This document shows positions 9,202 through 20,080 of a stretch of 64,000 nucleotides of DNA, in pieces. The stretch is from Linnemannia elongata (lineage: Eukaryota > Mortierellomycota > Mortierellomycetes > Mortierellales > Mortierellaceae), in NCBI GenBank assembly GCA_036320915.1, contig JAXBDG010000009.1, positions 2,480,001-2,544,000 on the forward strand, read 5' to 3'. Numbering within the stretch: position 1 is the stretch's first letter; every line of letters begins with the position of its first letter. A model generated the notes under the pieces. It saw only the letters and a list, made by a program, of their open reading frames with translations, was not told the origin of the DNA and did no database searches. A program made the position numbers and the translations under genes.

Positions 9202-11962
9202 TTAGTTACGCCTTTTGCGCATTCGGGTGATCTTCTTGGCCGGGCCTGGCGTTGGGGTGTTCACGCCCATGTTGAACGTGAATCCACCACCACCGCCCCA
9301 TGCCCGGCTGCTGAAGCCACCGCTGCTTGGATTGGATGGCGTCCAGTCCATCGACATTGCAACATCCACAGAACCCGATGTTGCAGGGCCGATGGTGCCT
9401 CCAAACCATGAAGGGCTTGCTGGCTTTGCGAGAGAGGCCGTTGATAAGGCTCCTCCAAAAAATGCGGAAGCAGGCGTAGTCGATCCAAAGAGCGAAAATG
9501 GCGTAGGCGCAAGGGCCGAGGCAGCGGCAGAGGCTACAAAAGTGGCGGGAAGGGTAAAGGGGTTTACAATGGGTGCAGTTGTGGACACATAGGGGTTGTT
9601 GACTGGGGTTGTGGTCGACTTAGCTGAGCCAAACGAGGTAGCTGTGGGGGTTGGCAAGAACAACAGGCTTGGGGCCTTGCACGTGTCGCCACCGGTAGTT
9701 GTTGCTGAGGTCAATCCAAGCAAGCTTCCTGTGGGATTTGCCCCTGCAGTTGCAGGTGTTGCACTAGGCGCCTTGAAGGCGAATCCTCCAGGAGCAGTGA
9801 CAGTCGGGACAGAGGGGGCCGCATCAGGTGAGATAGGCTTGGCAGCGGGGGGAGCGAATATGCTCACTGCTGGAGCGGCACTTGCACTTGAGGCAGGTGT
9901 AGACGAGGGCGGCCCAAAGCTGAGTAGGGCGGATGCTACAGGAGCAATTGGTTGGGCAACAGGAGTAGCTGACGACGACGGTACTCCCACGCTGAACAGG
10001 GTGGGTACAGCCGGCTTCGAATTTGAGGACGACGAAGAAGCAGCGTTTGCTATAGCGGCTGCAAACATGTTCGGAACGGTAGCGGCAGCGGCAGCTTTAG
10101 GCTCTGCGCCGGGCTTGGGAGTTTGGCAGGCCCCACAATTGTCGAGCGCGTCCAGACTGTGGCTGTAACAGACATCGCACTTCCACTTTCCTGTGTTATC
10201 CGGACCCTTGAACCCGATTGACGCCCATGTGCCCACAGACTTGGGCTTCTCCTTTTCCTTTTCTGGCCCATTGTCTGCATCCTTTGAGGAGGTGATCGAT
10301 GGTGCAACGGCAGGAGGTGTGGGCGTAGTCATCGAGAGCAGACCATGGGCCTTTGAAGCGTCAGTCTTCATCTGTGTCTCCCAATCCTTCAACTCTGACA
10401 CCAAGTCTAAAATCGCCTTGAAGGCACCGACCGAGACACCAGCAGTGGTCAGAGCTTCGAGAGCTGCAGGGGCGGCTGAGATAGCTGCCGAGACAATGGG
10501 GTTGGACGTGAACGACTCCATGAGGTCCTTGAGGTCCTTGAGGTCTTTGAGATCATCCGATTTCATCAAAGCCTTCAGTGTTGAGATAGAGGAGGTGTTG
10601 GGGATCGATGGTTCTGATCGTTCAGTCTTGCAGGACTGACAAGCTGACAAAGTCTTTTTGGTGTGCTGCTCGCATTTGGGGCACTTCCAGGTATCCAACG
10701 ACACAGGGTCGGAGGGAGGTGAGGCAGTCTGCTTCAACACGCCGTCGATCTTTGGGTAATAAAGCTTTGGGTTATAAAGCTTTGTACGGACGCCATACTG
10801 CAGGGTAGGGTAGATCTGAGGAGGAATGTGATAAAGAGGCGCTTCTTGAGTACCACGAGGGGAGTTGTAGGCGGCGGCCTGGTTCTTCTTCTGCGCAGCC
10901 CTACGCTCAGCCTATAGCGGTCAATTAAATCAAAGCTAACAGTAAATATTTATGCGCCTTTTATATTGCATACATAAAACCATATGCCCGGAAAAGTCAA
11001 AGAAATTATACTTACCACTCTGAGATGGTGTTGTCGCTGGTCCTCCTCTTTGTCTGAAGAATCCAGAGCAGAGAACCGGCCAGGGATCTTGTGAATGTTC
11101 CTCTTTTTTTTAGGCTTCTCCTGCCCCTCCTCCTGCTCCTGCGAGTAGCCACGCTGAGAAGCCGTTTTATCATCTGGTGTAGCCGTAGGCGATCGGTTGA
11201 CGCGGATCCTCCTGCTAGGGCGCTCACTGGGCTCGTTGTCGGCTTCTCGACCACATTTGCAATGGCGACTCTTGGGCTCCTCCTGCGTAGACGTTGCAAT
11301 TGTCGCAGTCTCCTTCTACAACCATGACGATACAGCAGTGTTGAAAAAGAGAGTTGTGTTGTTAGTATACTTGATACCATTTCTAACCTAACAGAAAACA
11401 CGGCGTTTAGGTCGAGTATCGCAAAGGGGCTAACACATACTCGGACAGGGATAGGAATGCCCCTGGCATTGTCCATGAGATCAGAATCCAGGTCTTGCTC
11501 TGCTTGAACGTAACCGAACCACTTCAGCGATCGTTTTACGAAACCCGCAAGAGGTTTCGACAGTCGCTATAGGTAGCGTTAAAGATAAGAGGGGAAGGTG
11601 GCAAAGCACAATGAGGGGTGAGGATAGGTTAGTAAAACAAGGTATCAATATGAATCGTACCGAAAGCCACAGTTGTTATTTTTTTTGTCATGGTATTAGG
11701 GGCACGAGAAGGTATTAAAGAAGTACTGCTCCACCAAGTCTCATTTCACGCGAACGCGTTGCGGACCACCTGTAATCTTGCCTTCCCTGCAAGCAGCCTT
11801 GCGAAGTTATACACAAAAATAACGCGGTTTGGCGAACGTTAAGTTTTCTTTTCATACCTGAGCGACCTTCTTGGTCTTGCTTGGCTGTTCGGCTGGCTGT
11901 TCGGCTGGCTGCCTTACGCGACGTGCATAGGGCAGGAATCGACTCTTTGAGGCGGATTCCAT
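9202..11962 (-). CDS. Nup153-like nucleoporin with RanBP2 zinc fingers
   Basis: Four exons with GT-AG borders: 11962-11858, 11566-11441, 11315-11016 and 10911-9202, all phase 0, total 746 residues. The N-terminus is basic. Exon 2 encodes GFVKRSLKWFGYV, an amphipathic helix like the membrane-binding helices of Nup1/Nup60/Nup153. Exon 3 has an NLS-like KPKKKR and the conserved-looking KIPGRFSALD. Exon 4 opens with IYPTLQYGVRTKLYNPK, then two RanBP2-type zinc fingers (TWKCPKCEQH...CQSCKT and KWKCDVCYSH...CGACQTPK). A long Ala/Ser/Thr/Pro region with scattered FG and SLFG follows, ending in GFTFNMGVN and a basic KKITRMRKRRN tail. The expected role is in the nuclear basket of the pore, binding transport factors and Ran. 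The family call is from domains; no search was run. Confidence 0.82.
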
Positions 11963-11976
11963 TGTATTGGCGTGTG

Positions 11977-12310
11977 TGTTTCTGTGTTTGCGCTGCGCGT
12001 TGGCGTGTGTATTGGCTTGTGTGTTTGTGTGTTTTGCGTGTGTGTGTTGGCTTGTGCGTTTGTGTGTATGTTTATGTGTTGGCGTGTGCTTCTGTGTTTG
12101 CCCTGCGCGTTGGCGTGTGTATTGGCTTGTGTGTTTGTGTGTTTTGCGCGTGTGTGTTGGCTTGTGCGTTTGTTTGTATGGTTATGTGTTGGCGTGTGTG
12201 TTTGTGTGTTTGCGCTGTGCGTTGGCGTGTGTGTTTGCGCGTGTGTGTTGGCTTATGCGTTTTTGTATTTGCGCCTGTGTGTTCGCGTGTGTGTGTGTGT
12301 GTGTGTGTTG
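11977..12310. repeat. GT-rich tandem repeat in the nucleoporin leader
   Basis: Simple and higher-order repeat of TTGGCGTGTGT / GTGTTTGTGTG motifs, with a longer unit of about 110 bases repeated with variation, ending in a (GT)n run near 12285-12308. On the coding strand this is the CA-rich 5' leader or promoter of the nucleoporin gene. Long frames through it are low-complexity artefacts. Confidence 0.75.
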
Positions 12311-13263
12311 GGAGAAAGTGTACAGAGAAGAGCGTGTAAAGAGGAGAGCGTGTAAAGGGAGGAGCGTGTAAAGAAAAGATAGTTGAAGGAAAAGATAGTG
12401 GAAGGAGAAGATAGTGGAAGGAGAAGAGAGTGTATAGAGGAAAGAGTATAACGAGGGGAAGAAGGAAGAAGGGGAAAGGTTGGGAGGAGGTTGAGAGATA
12501 AAAGAGGAAAGCAAACAAAAAAGAAGTCGCGTCTGCATTTATACTCGCCAGAATGATAACAAGTCACAAAATGTAGCCATTTATCTATTAGTTGCTTCTT
12601 CATTCACTTCTGATCAGCTATAAGTACGTTCTCATCCTGCAGGTAGTTGGCTCCCACAGCATTGGAGAGACAAAGGCAAGGAGACTTCAACCATGCACTT
12701 TGCCATGGACATCCAGATACCGGAGATGCCGACAATACCCTAACGGCTACACGCATGACGATTCTCATTTTGCCAAGAGATTCGGCCTTTTCAAGAATGA
12801 GAAATGCAGGTTTGCAAAATCGAATCCGGGACCTCCTCGTGGTGTGCCCTTTACGGTGCTTCACTCTCCCTTCTTACCTCAGATGAGAAATGGGAAGGAT
12901 AGGGGAGAGCGGCATTGACTAGCGGCAGGTTTACTAGTTCAGCCATTAGCGTAGTACAATCAATAAAGACAGGTAGAAAGCACAGGCAAATGAAATGACA
13001 GTAGCTGTAAGCAAATGACAGGTAGAAAAGAGGGGACCTGAGTCGAAGAAAGCATCAGGTGTGGTCTTATTTACTATCCTAGTTGTCAACTTTCACAGGC
13101 TCAAGTAAAAAGTATATTGTTAAGCGACACAAAATAAAAAGTAAAGAGGGATCTTCTTGTCTTCCTTTGCAATTTAATCTGTCCCACGTCACAAAAGGCT
13201 ACACATTCACAAAGGTCGCACATTCGCAGAGCATCCTTTTATTCGGCAACCAACAACCACATA
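12311..13263. other. Intergenic, purine-rich then unique
   Basis: 12320-12520 holds a degenerate GAAGAGAGTG-type purine repeat. The rest is unique sequence with no gene I can support. A short stretch near 12806-12838 faintly resembles a tRNA T-arm but has no cloverleaf. Confidence 0.45.
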
Positions 13264-14062
13264 ATCCAAGATGACTCCAATGGTGCCTAAAAAGTACAAG
13301 AAACCAACCCACCACTACAGCCTGCAGGGCTCCAACACCTCTTCCCTCCTCCATTCCATGCTCGGTGACCGATCCCAACAGCTCCACAACAACAACCAAT
13401 CTCAACTCCAACACCAATCTTCTAGCGCCGCCACCGCAACCACCACCAGCAGCGCTAATGCCAATATCAACGTCAGCGCGAGTGTCGAGTCCATGATAAA
13501 CACAAACCACACAAAGACAATCTCCAATCTCGTCAGTATCAAGGACCCAAACCAATACACCGAAAGTGTCCACACCTCCTCTTCTTCCCCTGCTGACCAG
13601 GACTACTCTCAAACCTTCGAATTGGACGTAAGAGGTGGAGAGAAGGTCATGAACGCGAGTGGAGTTCAGACCGAGGTTTTGACGTCTGAGGTGTTGCCTT
13701 GGGTGACGATTAGTCATGCGGTCAGGTTTAGGGTGTTGTTTGAGGATGCTGGTGGGGAGAAGCCGTTGGTGGTCAAGGCGCCTGTGCAGGTTGCGTATGT
13801 GGTTGGGAGGGAGAGTATTAATTTGGCGTCAGGACGACCAGTTCTGCAGGGGCTGCTAGGTGTTGAAAGTGCAGCGACTGCTGGAATTGATGAGTGGATG
13901 TATTCAGAGAGCGCGCCTGGGTATGACGAATACAGCAGTCCAGCTAGTGGACAAGGCGGGGAGGAGGATGTGTTGCCGGGGTATGGAGAGGATGTGGGGC
14001 GGTCGAATCTCTTGGATTCCAATCTTCGTAGCAACCAGCAGTATGGTCTTTCTGTCAAGTAG
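13264..14062 (+). pseudogene. 5'-truncated copy of the arrestin-like gene (last exon only)
   Basis: Closely matches exon 3 of the complete arrestin-like gene at 23992-25839. Similarity starts almost at the exon-3 acceptor and runs to the stop (NQQYGLSVK). The first two exons, which encode the arrestin N-terminal fold, are absent upstream. An extra T near 13276 shifts the ancestral frame, so a protein could start only at the new ATG at 13271 (MTPMVPKKYKK), giving 263 residues with the C-terminal half of the fold. The downstream frame stays open, so it may be transcribed, but it lacks half of the domain. It is inverted relative to the complete gene. Confidence 0.75.
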
Positions 14063-14679
14063 AATATTCAGTACCTTTGCGCTTGTATGTTTATTAAACC
14101 TCGCTTTTTTCATTTGGATTAGTTTTTTAAAAATTTGGACGAAAGGAAGCCTTTTCACCTTCACTCAAAACATGATAGGGAAATTGGGGGATGGAGGTGG
14201 GGGTTGGGACTAGACACAACTTGTTCTCCTCATGCCCCCATTGCTCGTAGAACGGATGAATAATTGGATGTGTGGCCAACTTACTTGAAAGAAGGAAAAG
14301 AGGACGTAGAGATACATGTGGCGAATGTCTCCGTTCGCATGACTTCAAAAAATGGGGAGGGTTTTCAAAATGGCACTCTCTTTGATGTGGATGGATACAA
14401 AAGAAATAACTTCGTTGTGACCTTCAAGGGCAAACTGTATAGAATTGATTTATTCGTGAGAAAAAAAAGTAAAAAGTGGAAGGGTATGTAAATATAAGGC
14501 AGAGAGATAGTTCTCAGAAGGGTTAAGGAATAAAAAAAAGAGGCAAAGAACAAACAGCGAGAGGTTAAGAGAAGGAGAGGAAAAAAAGAAAAATGACAAA
14601 AAAGGAAAAGGAAAATAATCCTGTACATTTTTTTCTTCAAAGGGCAGCCAGCAGAAGAGCAAACATTGGATGCTGGCCC
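14063..14679. other. 3' flanks of the arrestin remnant and the peptide-precursor gene
   Basis: The first ~40 bases match the 3' flank of the complete arrestin gene. From about 14540 the sequence matches 23385 onward in direct orientation, the 3' flank of the peptide-precursor gene. No gene in between. Confidence 0.55.
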
Positions 14680-14769
14680 TTAGCGGCGGTAGTGCCAAGG
14701 TCCAAATGAAAAAAACAGGACTCCAACCTTAGGTTTGACAGGAGAAATGTTAACAGCCTTAGCCACGGT
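14680..14769 (-). other. In-frame coding relic ending in PWHYRR after the stop
   Basis: Directly downstream of the TAG stop (14770-14772) of the peptide precursor, the same frame stays open for 29 codons and ends FGPWHYRR then TAA (14680-14682), repeating the precursor's WHYRR motif. The corresponding 90 bases exist at the other locus with the same spacing. It may be a lost last repeat of a longer ancestral precursor, or be reached by readthrough or splicing. Confidence 0.6.
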
Positions 14770-15093
14770 CTAGACAGCTTCAGCCTTGTCCTCGATACTG
14801 CGGCGATAGTGCCAAAAGGCCCCGTCTTCAGGCTTGTCCTCGACATCCCGGCGGTAGTGCCAAAAGGCTCCATCTTCAGCCTCAGGCTTGGTAGGTGTGT
14901 TGGCGCGGCGCGAAAGGATCGTGTCGACGAAGGGCTGGGGTCTTTCATCGATGTAGATGTTGTCAACGGAAGCGGGGACGGGAGCGGCGTAAGCAATGCT
15001 TGTGAAGGCGAGAATGCTGACGAGGATCACCATCGAGAAGGCTGCCAATTTTGTGAGGATTAAGGTCCGCATTTTATGTGTGTAGTGTTCCAC
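14770..15093 (-). CDS. Secreted Kex2-type repeat-peptide precursor, copy A
   Basis: The frame gives 107 residues from ATG 15093, or 100 from ATG 15072 (MRTLILTK); both ATGs are conserved in copy B. A strong signal peptide (SMVILVSILAFTSIAYA-A) is followed by a propeptide and then repeats closed by dibasic sites: ...ILSRR / ...EDGAFWHYRR / DVEDKPEDGAFWHYRR / tail. Dibasic RR after each repeated core is what a Kex2-like endoprotease cuts, as in fungal pheromone and KEP-type precursors. The predicted mature peptides end in AFWHY. This class is known across fungi; the particular peptide is not one I recognise. Secreted signalling or a mating-like role is inference. It is the inverted-context paralogue of 23631-23924. 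Confidence 0.72.
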   Translation of the reverse strand: MEHYTHKMRTLILTKLAAFSMVILVSILAFTSIAYAAPVPASVDNIYIDERPQPFVDTILSRRANTPTKPEAEDGAFWHYRRDVEDKPEDGAFWHYRRSIEDKAEAV

Positions 15094-15786
15094 CTTTTGG
15101 GTGAGGCGTATGTTAATTTAGACGGAAGTTCCGTGTTTGAGAAGGAAAAAGAGAGAGAGAGAGGAGTGAGGATGAGAGGAGAGGAGGTGATGAACTGGGG
15201 TTCGATGGTGAGGAAAATAAAGAGCCGCGTCCAGGGTATTTATTCGCCTTTTGAAGGCTGTGTCTGTCTGCATGATGGCTATGCTTCTAGAGGTGTAGTT
15301 GTGTGCGTGATTTTTTTCGTGGTTTGTTTTGCTATTTCTCGGCAAAATTTTGGGCAGAGGGAGAGAGAAAATCATAGGGATAGTATTTTTGGAGTGAGGG
15401 CGAAGACGATGGAAACAAAATTAATAAACGCATAGAAACAGCTAAGCGACGCAAAAAAATAACAAGGGTATAAATAAACGCTTGAGATGGAACAGAGAAA
15501 CAAATGAGAGTGGCACTGCTTGTTTTTTTTGGACGAGGGCGAAGAGAATAAAGTTACATGCAGGATCACTCAGTCAGAGGTGGTAATTAGGATTGTGATG
15601 CGGCTGCGCTCCTTTAATTCTATGCTCATGGCACCTTGCTTGACTTTTCAAAAGAAAATATCAAGGTTTGCTTCTTGATGGACTGTCAAATCAAAGACGC
15701 GGCTGAAGAAAAGTCCGAAAAGGCTGAGTTTCTATTCTGTACCTGGAGATGATAGTCTGCTGACAGCGAGAGAGGGTGCTAAATCA
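15094..15786. other. Promoter of peptide precursor A and arm boundary
   Basis: Leader and promoter of the minus-strand precursor, then unique DNA up to the sharp start of the near-identical inverted arm at 15787. No gene seen. Confidence 0.5.
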
Positions 15787-16036
15787 CTAAGCCGCCATCG
15801 GACAGCGTAGCATTGTCAGGCAACTTGCAAGTCAGCTCCTGCAACGGACGCTGTGAACTTGTCCTTCCTGCCTACGTCATACGTGATTAAGATCATAGTC
15901 TTGGAACCTGTTTATTTTTAACTATGCTGGCAATATTTCATCTAAAGTGCGGGTGGCCTTGTTGTGGCTGGCTGCGTCTTCCACTTTCTGCGACTCGCCG
16001 CCGCCACGGCATACCACAAGTTACAGGATCTATGTA

Positions 16037-17553
16037 TTACAACTTGGCCTGCTTCTCGTCTCCATAGATGGTTCTGTTAATATCCGCAGCTGCCTTCTGC
16101 ACATCCTCATCCTTGGCTGACAAAAGTCTTTCCACAATGTAAACCACACATCGCGCAGTGCCGACTCCTAGAGTCCACCCAGAACCTCCATGGCCGTAGT
16201 TGTGCACCAAACGGAATGTCGTCTCCTTGTCCGCCCTAACCTTCGCATTCCTTTTGGTGAAAGGGCGGAGGCCTTGCGCGAACGGGTACATGGGCACCAT
16301 GTTGGCGTGGAAGAGGCTTGGCATAAATTGTCCTGCTCGATCCCACATGATCTGGACCTCTGGCGAGTCAGGAGTGAGGACTTTGTCGTAGATATTGGGC
16401 TGAATGATTGATCCGACATAAAGAACGTCGTCGTTGCGCGGCACAATGAAGATGGTCTTGACAGGATGGTCCTTGTTGTTCTTCTGAGCTGGGACGAGAT
16501 ACGAGTCATTAAGATGTCTGAAATGACCTGAGCGGGTGTTGTCAACTCGCTTGACTGCTCCACGGACTGGGTAAACGTCGTCATCATCAGCCAACTCTCT
16601 AGCACCAAGGCCAGTGGCATTCACAATCAAGTGGGCTTTATGATCCGTTAGGAGGTCGGCACCTGACGAAAAAATACAGGGTTAGTTTTTATTTGGCAAA
16701 GAATCATATAAATCAGTGTGCTCAATAAACGGGTCAACAATCACCTTCTCATCTTCCACTTAAAATTTAACTTACCAAAGTCTTTGATTTTGCCCTCAAG
16801 CTTCCGGGTTTCCAGGGTGGCACCCTTGACAGTCACGAGAGCCATAAGATATGCCATTGCCTTGTCGGTATTGATGATGGGGGTGCGATGGGTGTAGGCA
16901 CTCTCAAGGTCCTGATTGTCGATGTTGCTGTTGATGTTATGGAACGTCTCCTTGATTCCTTTATGCCTGTATGTTTCAATATCCAGACCAAATTCTGGGT
17001 GCTGCTCAGCGACCTCCTTCAATGACTGGAGCTTTGTTGACTCGTCATCCTTTCCTCCCGACGTCACATCATTGTAGAAAAACTGGTGTAACTTGGTCAT
17101 CTGTAGACCAAACGAATGACCCTTCTTCTCAAAGGTGTTGCAAACCTTGTCGTACTTGTTGTAGAAGTCGAAGCTCTGCGTCGCCCATTCCCGATAGTGG
17201 CCAATGTTGGCCCAGCCAGGACCAACCGACTCGATCTCCGTCAGCCCACAGCCACCGGGAGGGTACTCCCACAAAGCTCCGGCAATCTGAGACGTCATTC
17301 GCGACTTGTTAAAGTCCCTGGACCAGGCCCAGTCGTCAGCGATGATAGTGACGCGGTAGCCTTTGTCGAGGAGCATCCAAGCAGTCATTAAACCGCTGAC
17401 GCCAGCACCTAGGATGAGGATATGCTTAGAGTTCTTGGTGGGCTCTTTGCAGGGCTTGTCCTCGGTCGAAATTTTTATATGCGGATAGGTGAAGCTGTTG
17501 CTGTGGGCCTGCTGCTCCCGAAGCTGAATGACAGATCCACTGGTTTTGGTCAT
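16037..17553 (-). CDS. D-amino-acid oxidase family flavoenzyme, left copy
   Basis: Two exons, 17553-16776 and 16662-16037, with a GTAAGT...CAG intron; 467 residues. Residues 45-60 hold the FAD-binding ILGAGVSGLMTAWML. NATGLGARELA follows the intron, and the DAO-family signature HNYGHGGSGWTLGVGTA is at about 412-428. The protein ends in AKL, a type-1 peroxisome-targeting signal. The family oxidises D-amino acids (or D-aspartate) with release of H2O2 and ammonia, so peroxisomal location fits. It is longer than the usual 340-370 residues because of an N-terminal extension of about 40 residues and loop insertions. It is nearly identical to the right copy and transcribed away from it. Substrate preference cannot be read from sequence. 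One odd site is KETTFR, where the right copy has KEAKFR. Confidence 0.9.
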
Positions 17554-17859
17554 GATGACTTATTTGATGTATATGGGCCGATAGAGTAAGGGAAGAAAGG
17601 TGTATTTTTGTTGGGTCCAGTGAAGATGTTGGTTGAATGGAAAGTATAGATGCGGAAGGAAGAGAATGATGGTTGCATTTATACTTGAATCTGTCGTGAT
17701 GACGAGTTTCCGATTGCCCCTTTTCTCCATCACGCTTCCATACAGGCATCTAGGAGTCTCGAGTCGCTGCAACCATTCCTCATTTGATGCTTACACCGCC
17801 TTTCCGCAGTGAAAGCAATGTTATTTACGCCTTTGCACATTCCCGTGCCTCGTTTCTCT

Positions 17860-19042
17860 ATTCATGCGCTGTGCGTACCTTTTTTTTTTTTTTTTTTTTT
17901 TTTGTCGTATTCCCACGTCCCCATGTCCTTTTTCTTTCCTCATGCTCTGTTTGTGCATATCGTTTTTTCCTTTTTTTTCTTCTGCTACCCTGGCACGTTC
18001 CCCCATCCATGCATCTTTTCTTATTCCTACGCTATGCATGCTTTTTTCCCCCTTCTTTCGCTACTCACGCCTTGGCACGTTCCCATGCTCCCCCCTTTTT
18101 TTTCATGCGCTATGCGTAAATTTTTCCATTCTTTCGGTACCCACGCCTTAGCATGGTCCATACCCCTGTTCTTTGTTCATGTCCCTGGCCTACTTTCTTT
18201 CTTTTTCTACTCACACCCTGGCACGTCCCCGTGCCCCTATTCTCTATTCATGCGCTGTGCTTACAAGTCCTTTTCCCCCTTTCGCCACAAACGCCCTGGC
18301 ACGTTCAGTTGCCCCTTTTTCTGTTTGTGAGCTGTGTGTACTGCAAGTTTTTTTTTTTGCTACCCTTGCCCTTTCCCGTTCCTTTGTTCCTTTCCCTTTC
18401 TTTATTCCTTTCCCTTTCATTGTCGATGCACTATGGATATCTTTCTCTTTCCTTTTTGTTTATTTCCTTCTATCACTACCCACGCCATGGCACGTAAAAA
18501 TGCCCTTTTCTCGGTCGATGCGCTGTGCATGCTTACTCTCTTTTCTTTGCTACCCGCGCCTGGCTCGTAAAATTGCCCCTGTTCTTCTCTCATGGGCTGC
18601 CTACATATTCTTTTCTTCCTCAGTACCCACGCCTGCACTTTCCCACACCCACACTTTCTCGCGCCCCTTTGCTTTATCCATGCGTTGGGTAAACATTTTT
18701 TTGCTACCCCACACTTCCTTGCACATTCCCATCCACCCGTTGTTTTTTTTTTCTTTTTCATGAACTGTACCTGCATTCTTTTCTTTGTTACTCCCGCCCA
18801 TGCATGTTCTCATGCCCCTGTCCTCTATTCATGCGCTATGCATGCTGTCTTTCTTTCTTTTTGTTGCTTTACTTTTTCCGCTACCCAGGCCCTAGCACGC
18901 CCCCCATGCATCTTTGCTGTTTACGCGTTGTTCATACTGTATGCTCTTTATTTTCTGCTCGCCCTGGCACGCTCCTATGCCCAATATCTTCATCATGCAC
19001 CATGCGTTCTTCATTTTTTCTTTTGCACCCCATGCCCTGGCA
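17860..19042. repeat. Degenerate minisatellite, left array
   Basis: Roughly 12-15 imperfect units of about 70-100 bases. Each has an ATGCGCTGTGCAT-like core, a pyrimidine tract, CTACCCACGCCCTGGCACG and a TTCCCATGCCCC-like end. It lies in the promoter-side DNA of the divergent DAO gene. Reading frames through it are pseudo-frames. Confidence 0.8.
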
Positions 19043-20080
19043 ATTGCTCAGGTGTATTTATGTATTTTTTTTGGAGAGAAAGAGGAAGATAACACAGAAA
19101 ACGGTTTTTTTACTTTCATTCACAATTCATCCTCACTCAACTTTGAGGTTTCGACTATCATGTCCTTTGTCCTCATGCCCTTCTGTCGGAGCTCCGCTCT
19201 GATATGACGCCACCAACCTTAAATCGCTAACACCATGACAACACCAACTTTCCTGAAATCTCAACAACCCAAACGGCGTTGCTGGCAAAGCAGACGTGGA
19301 GCCCTCTAGAAAACCAATCATAGTCCCATCCGTACATAAATAGTACACCAACACGCCTAGCTAGTCATGTAGTTCGTAACTCAATCTTTTATTAAACGAG
19401 TAACTTCTTTCAACCAGATCATATCTAGTCGCTTGAAGCCACCTTGTTGAACCTCCTGTCCGCATGGCCTTTTATCCTTGAGGGTTTGAGCCATTGGTCT
19501 TTTCCCTCTCATCGCAATTGTGTTACTCTTAAAGCACAATATACGTAGATTTTGCTCATTTTACCACGTCCTTCATTTTCGTCCTCTCAACCTGGTCTAT
19601 TTTCGGGCCCAGAGGTTGATGAAATAAAGGGTTACTTTTTATTTGACGAAGAAATCTCTTTTTGCGTGATGAATAAACGGGTCAACGACCACCTTCATTC
19701 TCGTCTTCCTCTTCACCCAATTTTGACAACAGCAAGTATAGTGAATCCAATAATAGTCTTCATCGTTTGACGACGACCTGAGGTCTCGATAGCGAGGAGG
19801 GAGAAGGGGCAGGAGTAGTACGATCTCATTCCCCTTGACCGCGCCCATCAACTCCGCTCACCTACCATCGCCGTCTCGTACCATCGCCGTACCACTAATA
19901 ATCAAACACGCCGCACTCTCACTGGGATCTAGCATAAGTAAACAAGGCGTTGATACCCTAGATCCGTAGTCTGCAATAAAATATCTTTAGCCTTCTTTCC
20001 TGCTATCTTGCTCCTCTTGTCCTTATATTATCTCTGCCCAGTTCTTGACACATTGCATGAAAAAAATAAGTCATGGGACC
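19043..20080. other. Unique spacer between the inverted arms
   Basis: 1,038 bases with no supported gene. A short stretch (about 19615-19735) resembles the DAO intron and is listed separately. The rest is unique. Confidence 0.6.
19615..19735. other. Relic of the DAO intron
   Basis: Contains GGGTTACTTTTTATTTGACG and AATAAACGGGTCAACGACCA, which closely follow the DAO intron of the left arm (about 16678-16775) in the same orientation, with substitutions and small indels. The neighbouring exon sequence is barely recognisable. Confidence 0.6.

Larger units (their letters stand above)
15787..19042 (+). repeat. Left arm of the 3.26-kb inverted duplication
   Basis: Reverse complement of 20081-23336. 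Corresponding positions sum to 39123 at every landmark I checked (DAO start, DAO stop, repeat array, outer and inner ends), so the arms are collinear to within about a base. Few differences are visible, for example Lys/Arg and Leu/Ser in DAO exon 1 and TT/AK in exon 2. Similarity stops sharply at both ends. Confidence 0.92.

Noticed and set aside
9596..10168. 190-codon plus-strand Val/Ala/Gly-rich frame
   Set aside because: Antisense of the Ala/Ser/Pro-rich region of the nucleoporin.
11881..12371. Cys/Val-rich frames in three plus-strand frames
   Set aside because: All are translations of GT-rich repeat DNA in the nucleoporin leader.
12806..12838. tRNA/SINE-like piece (AATCGAATCCGGGACC)
   Set aside because: Only a T-arm resemblance; no acceptor, D or anticodon arms fit around it.
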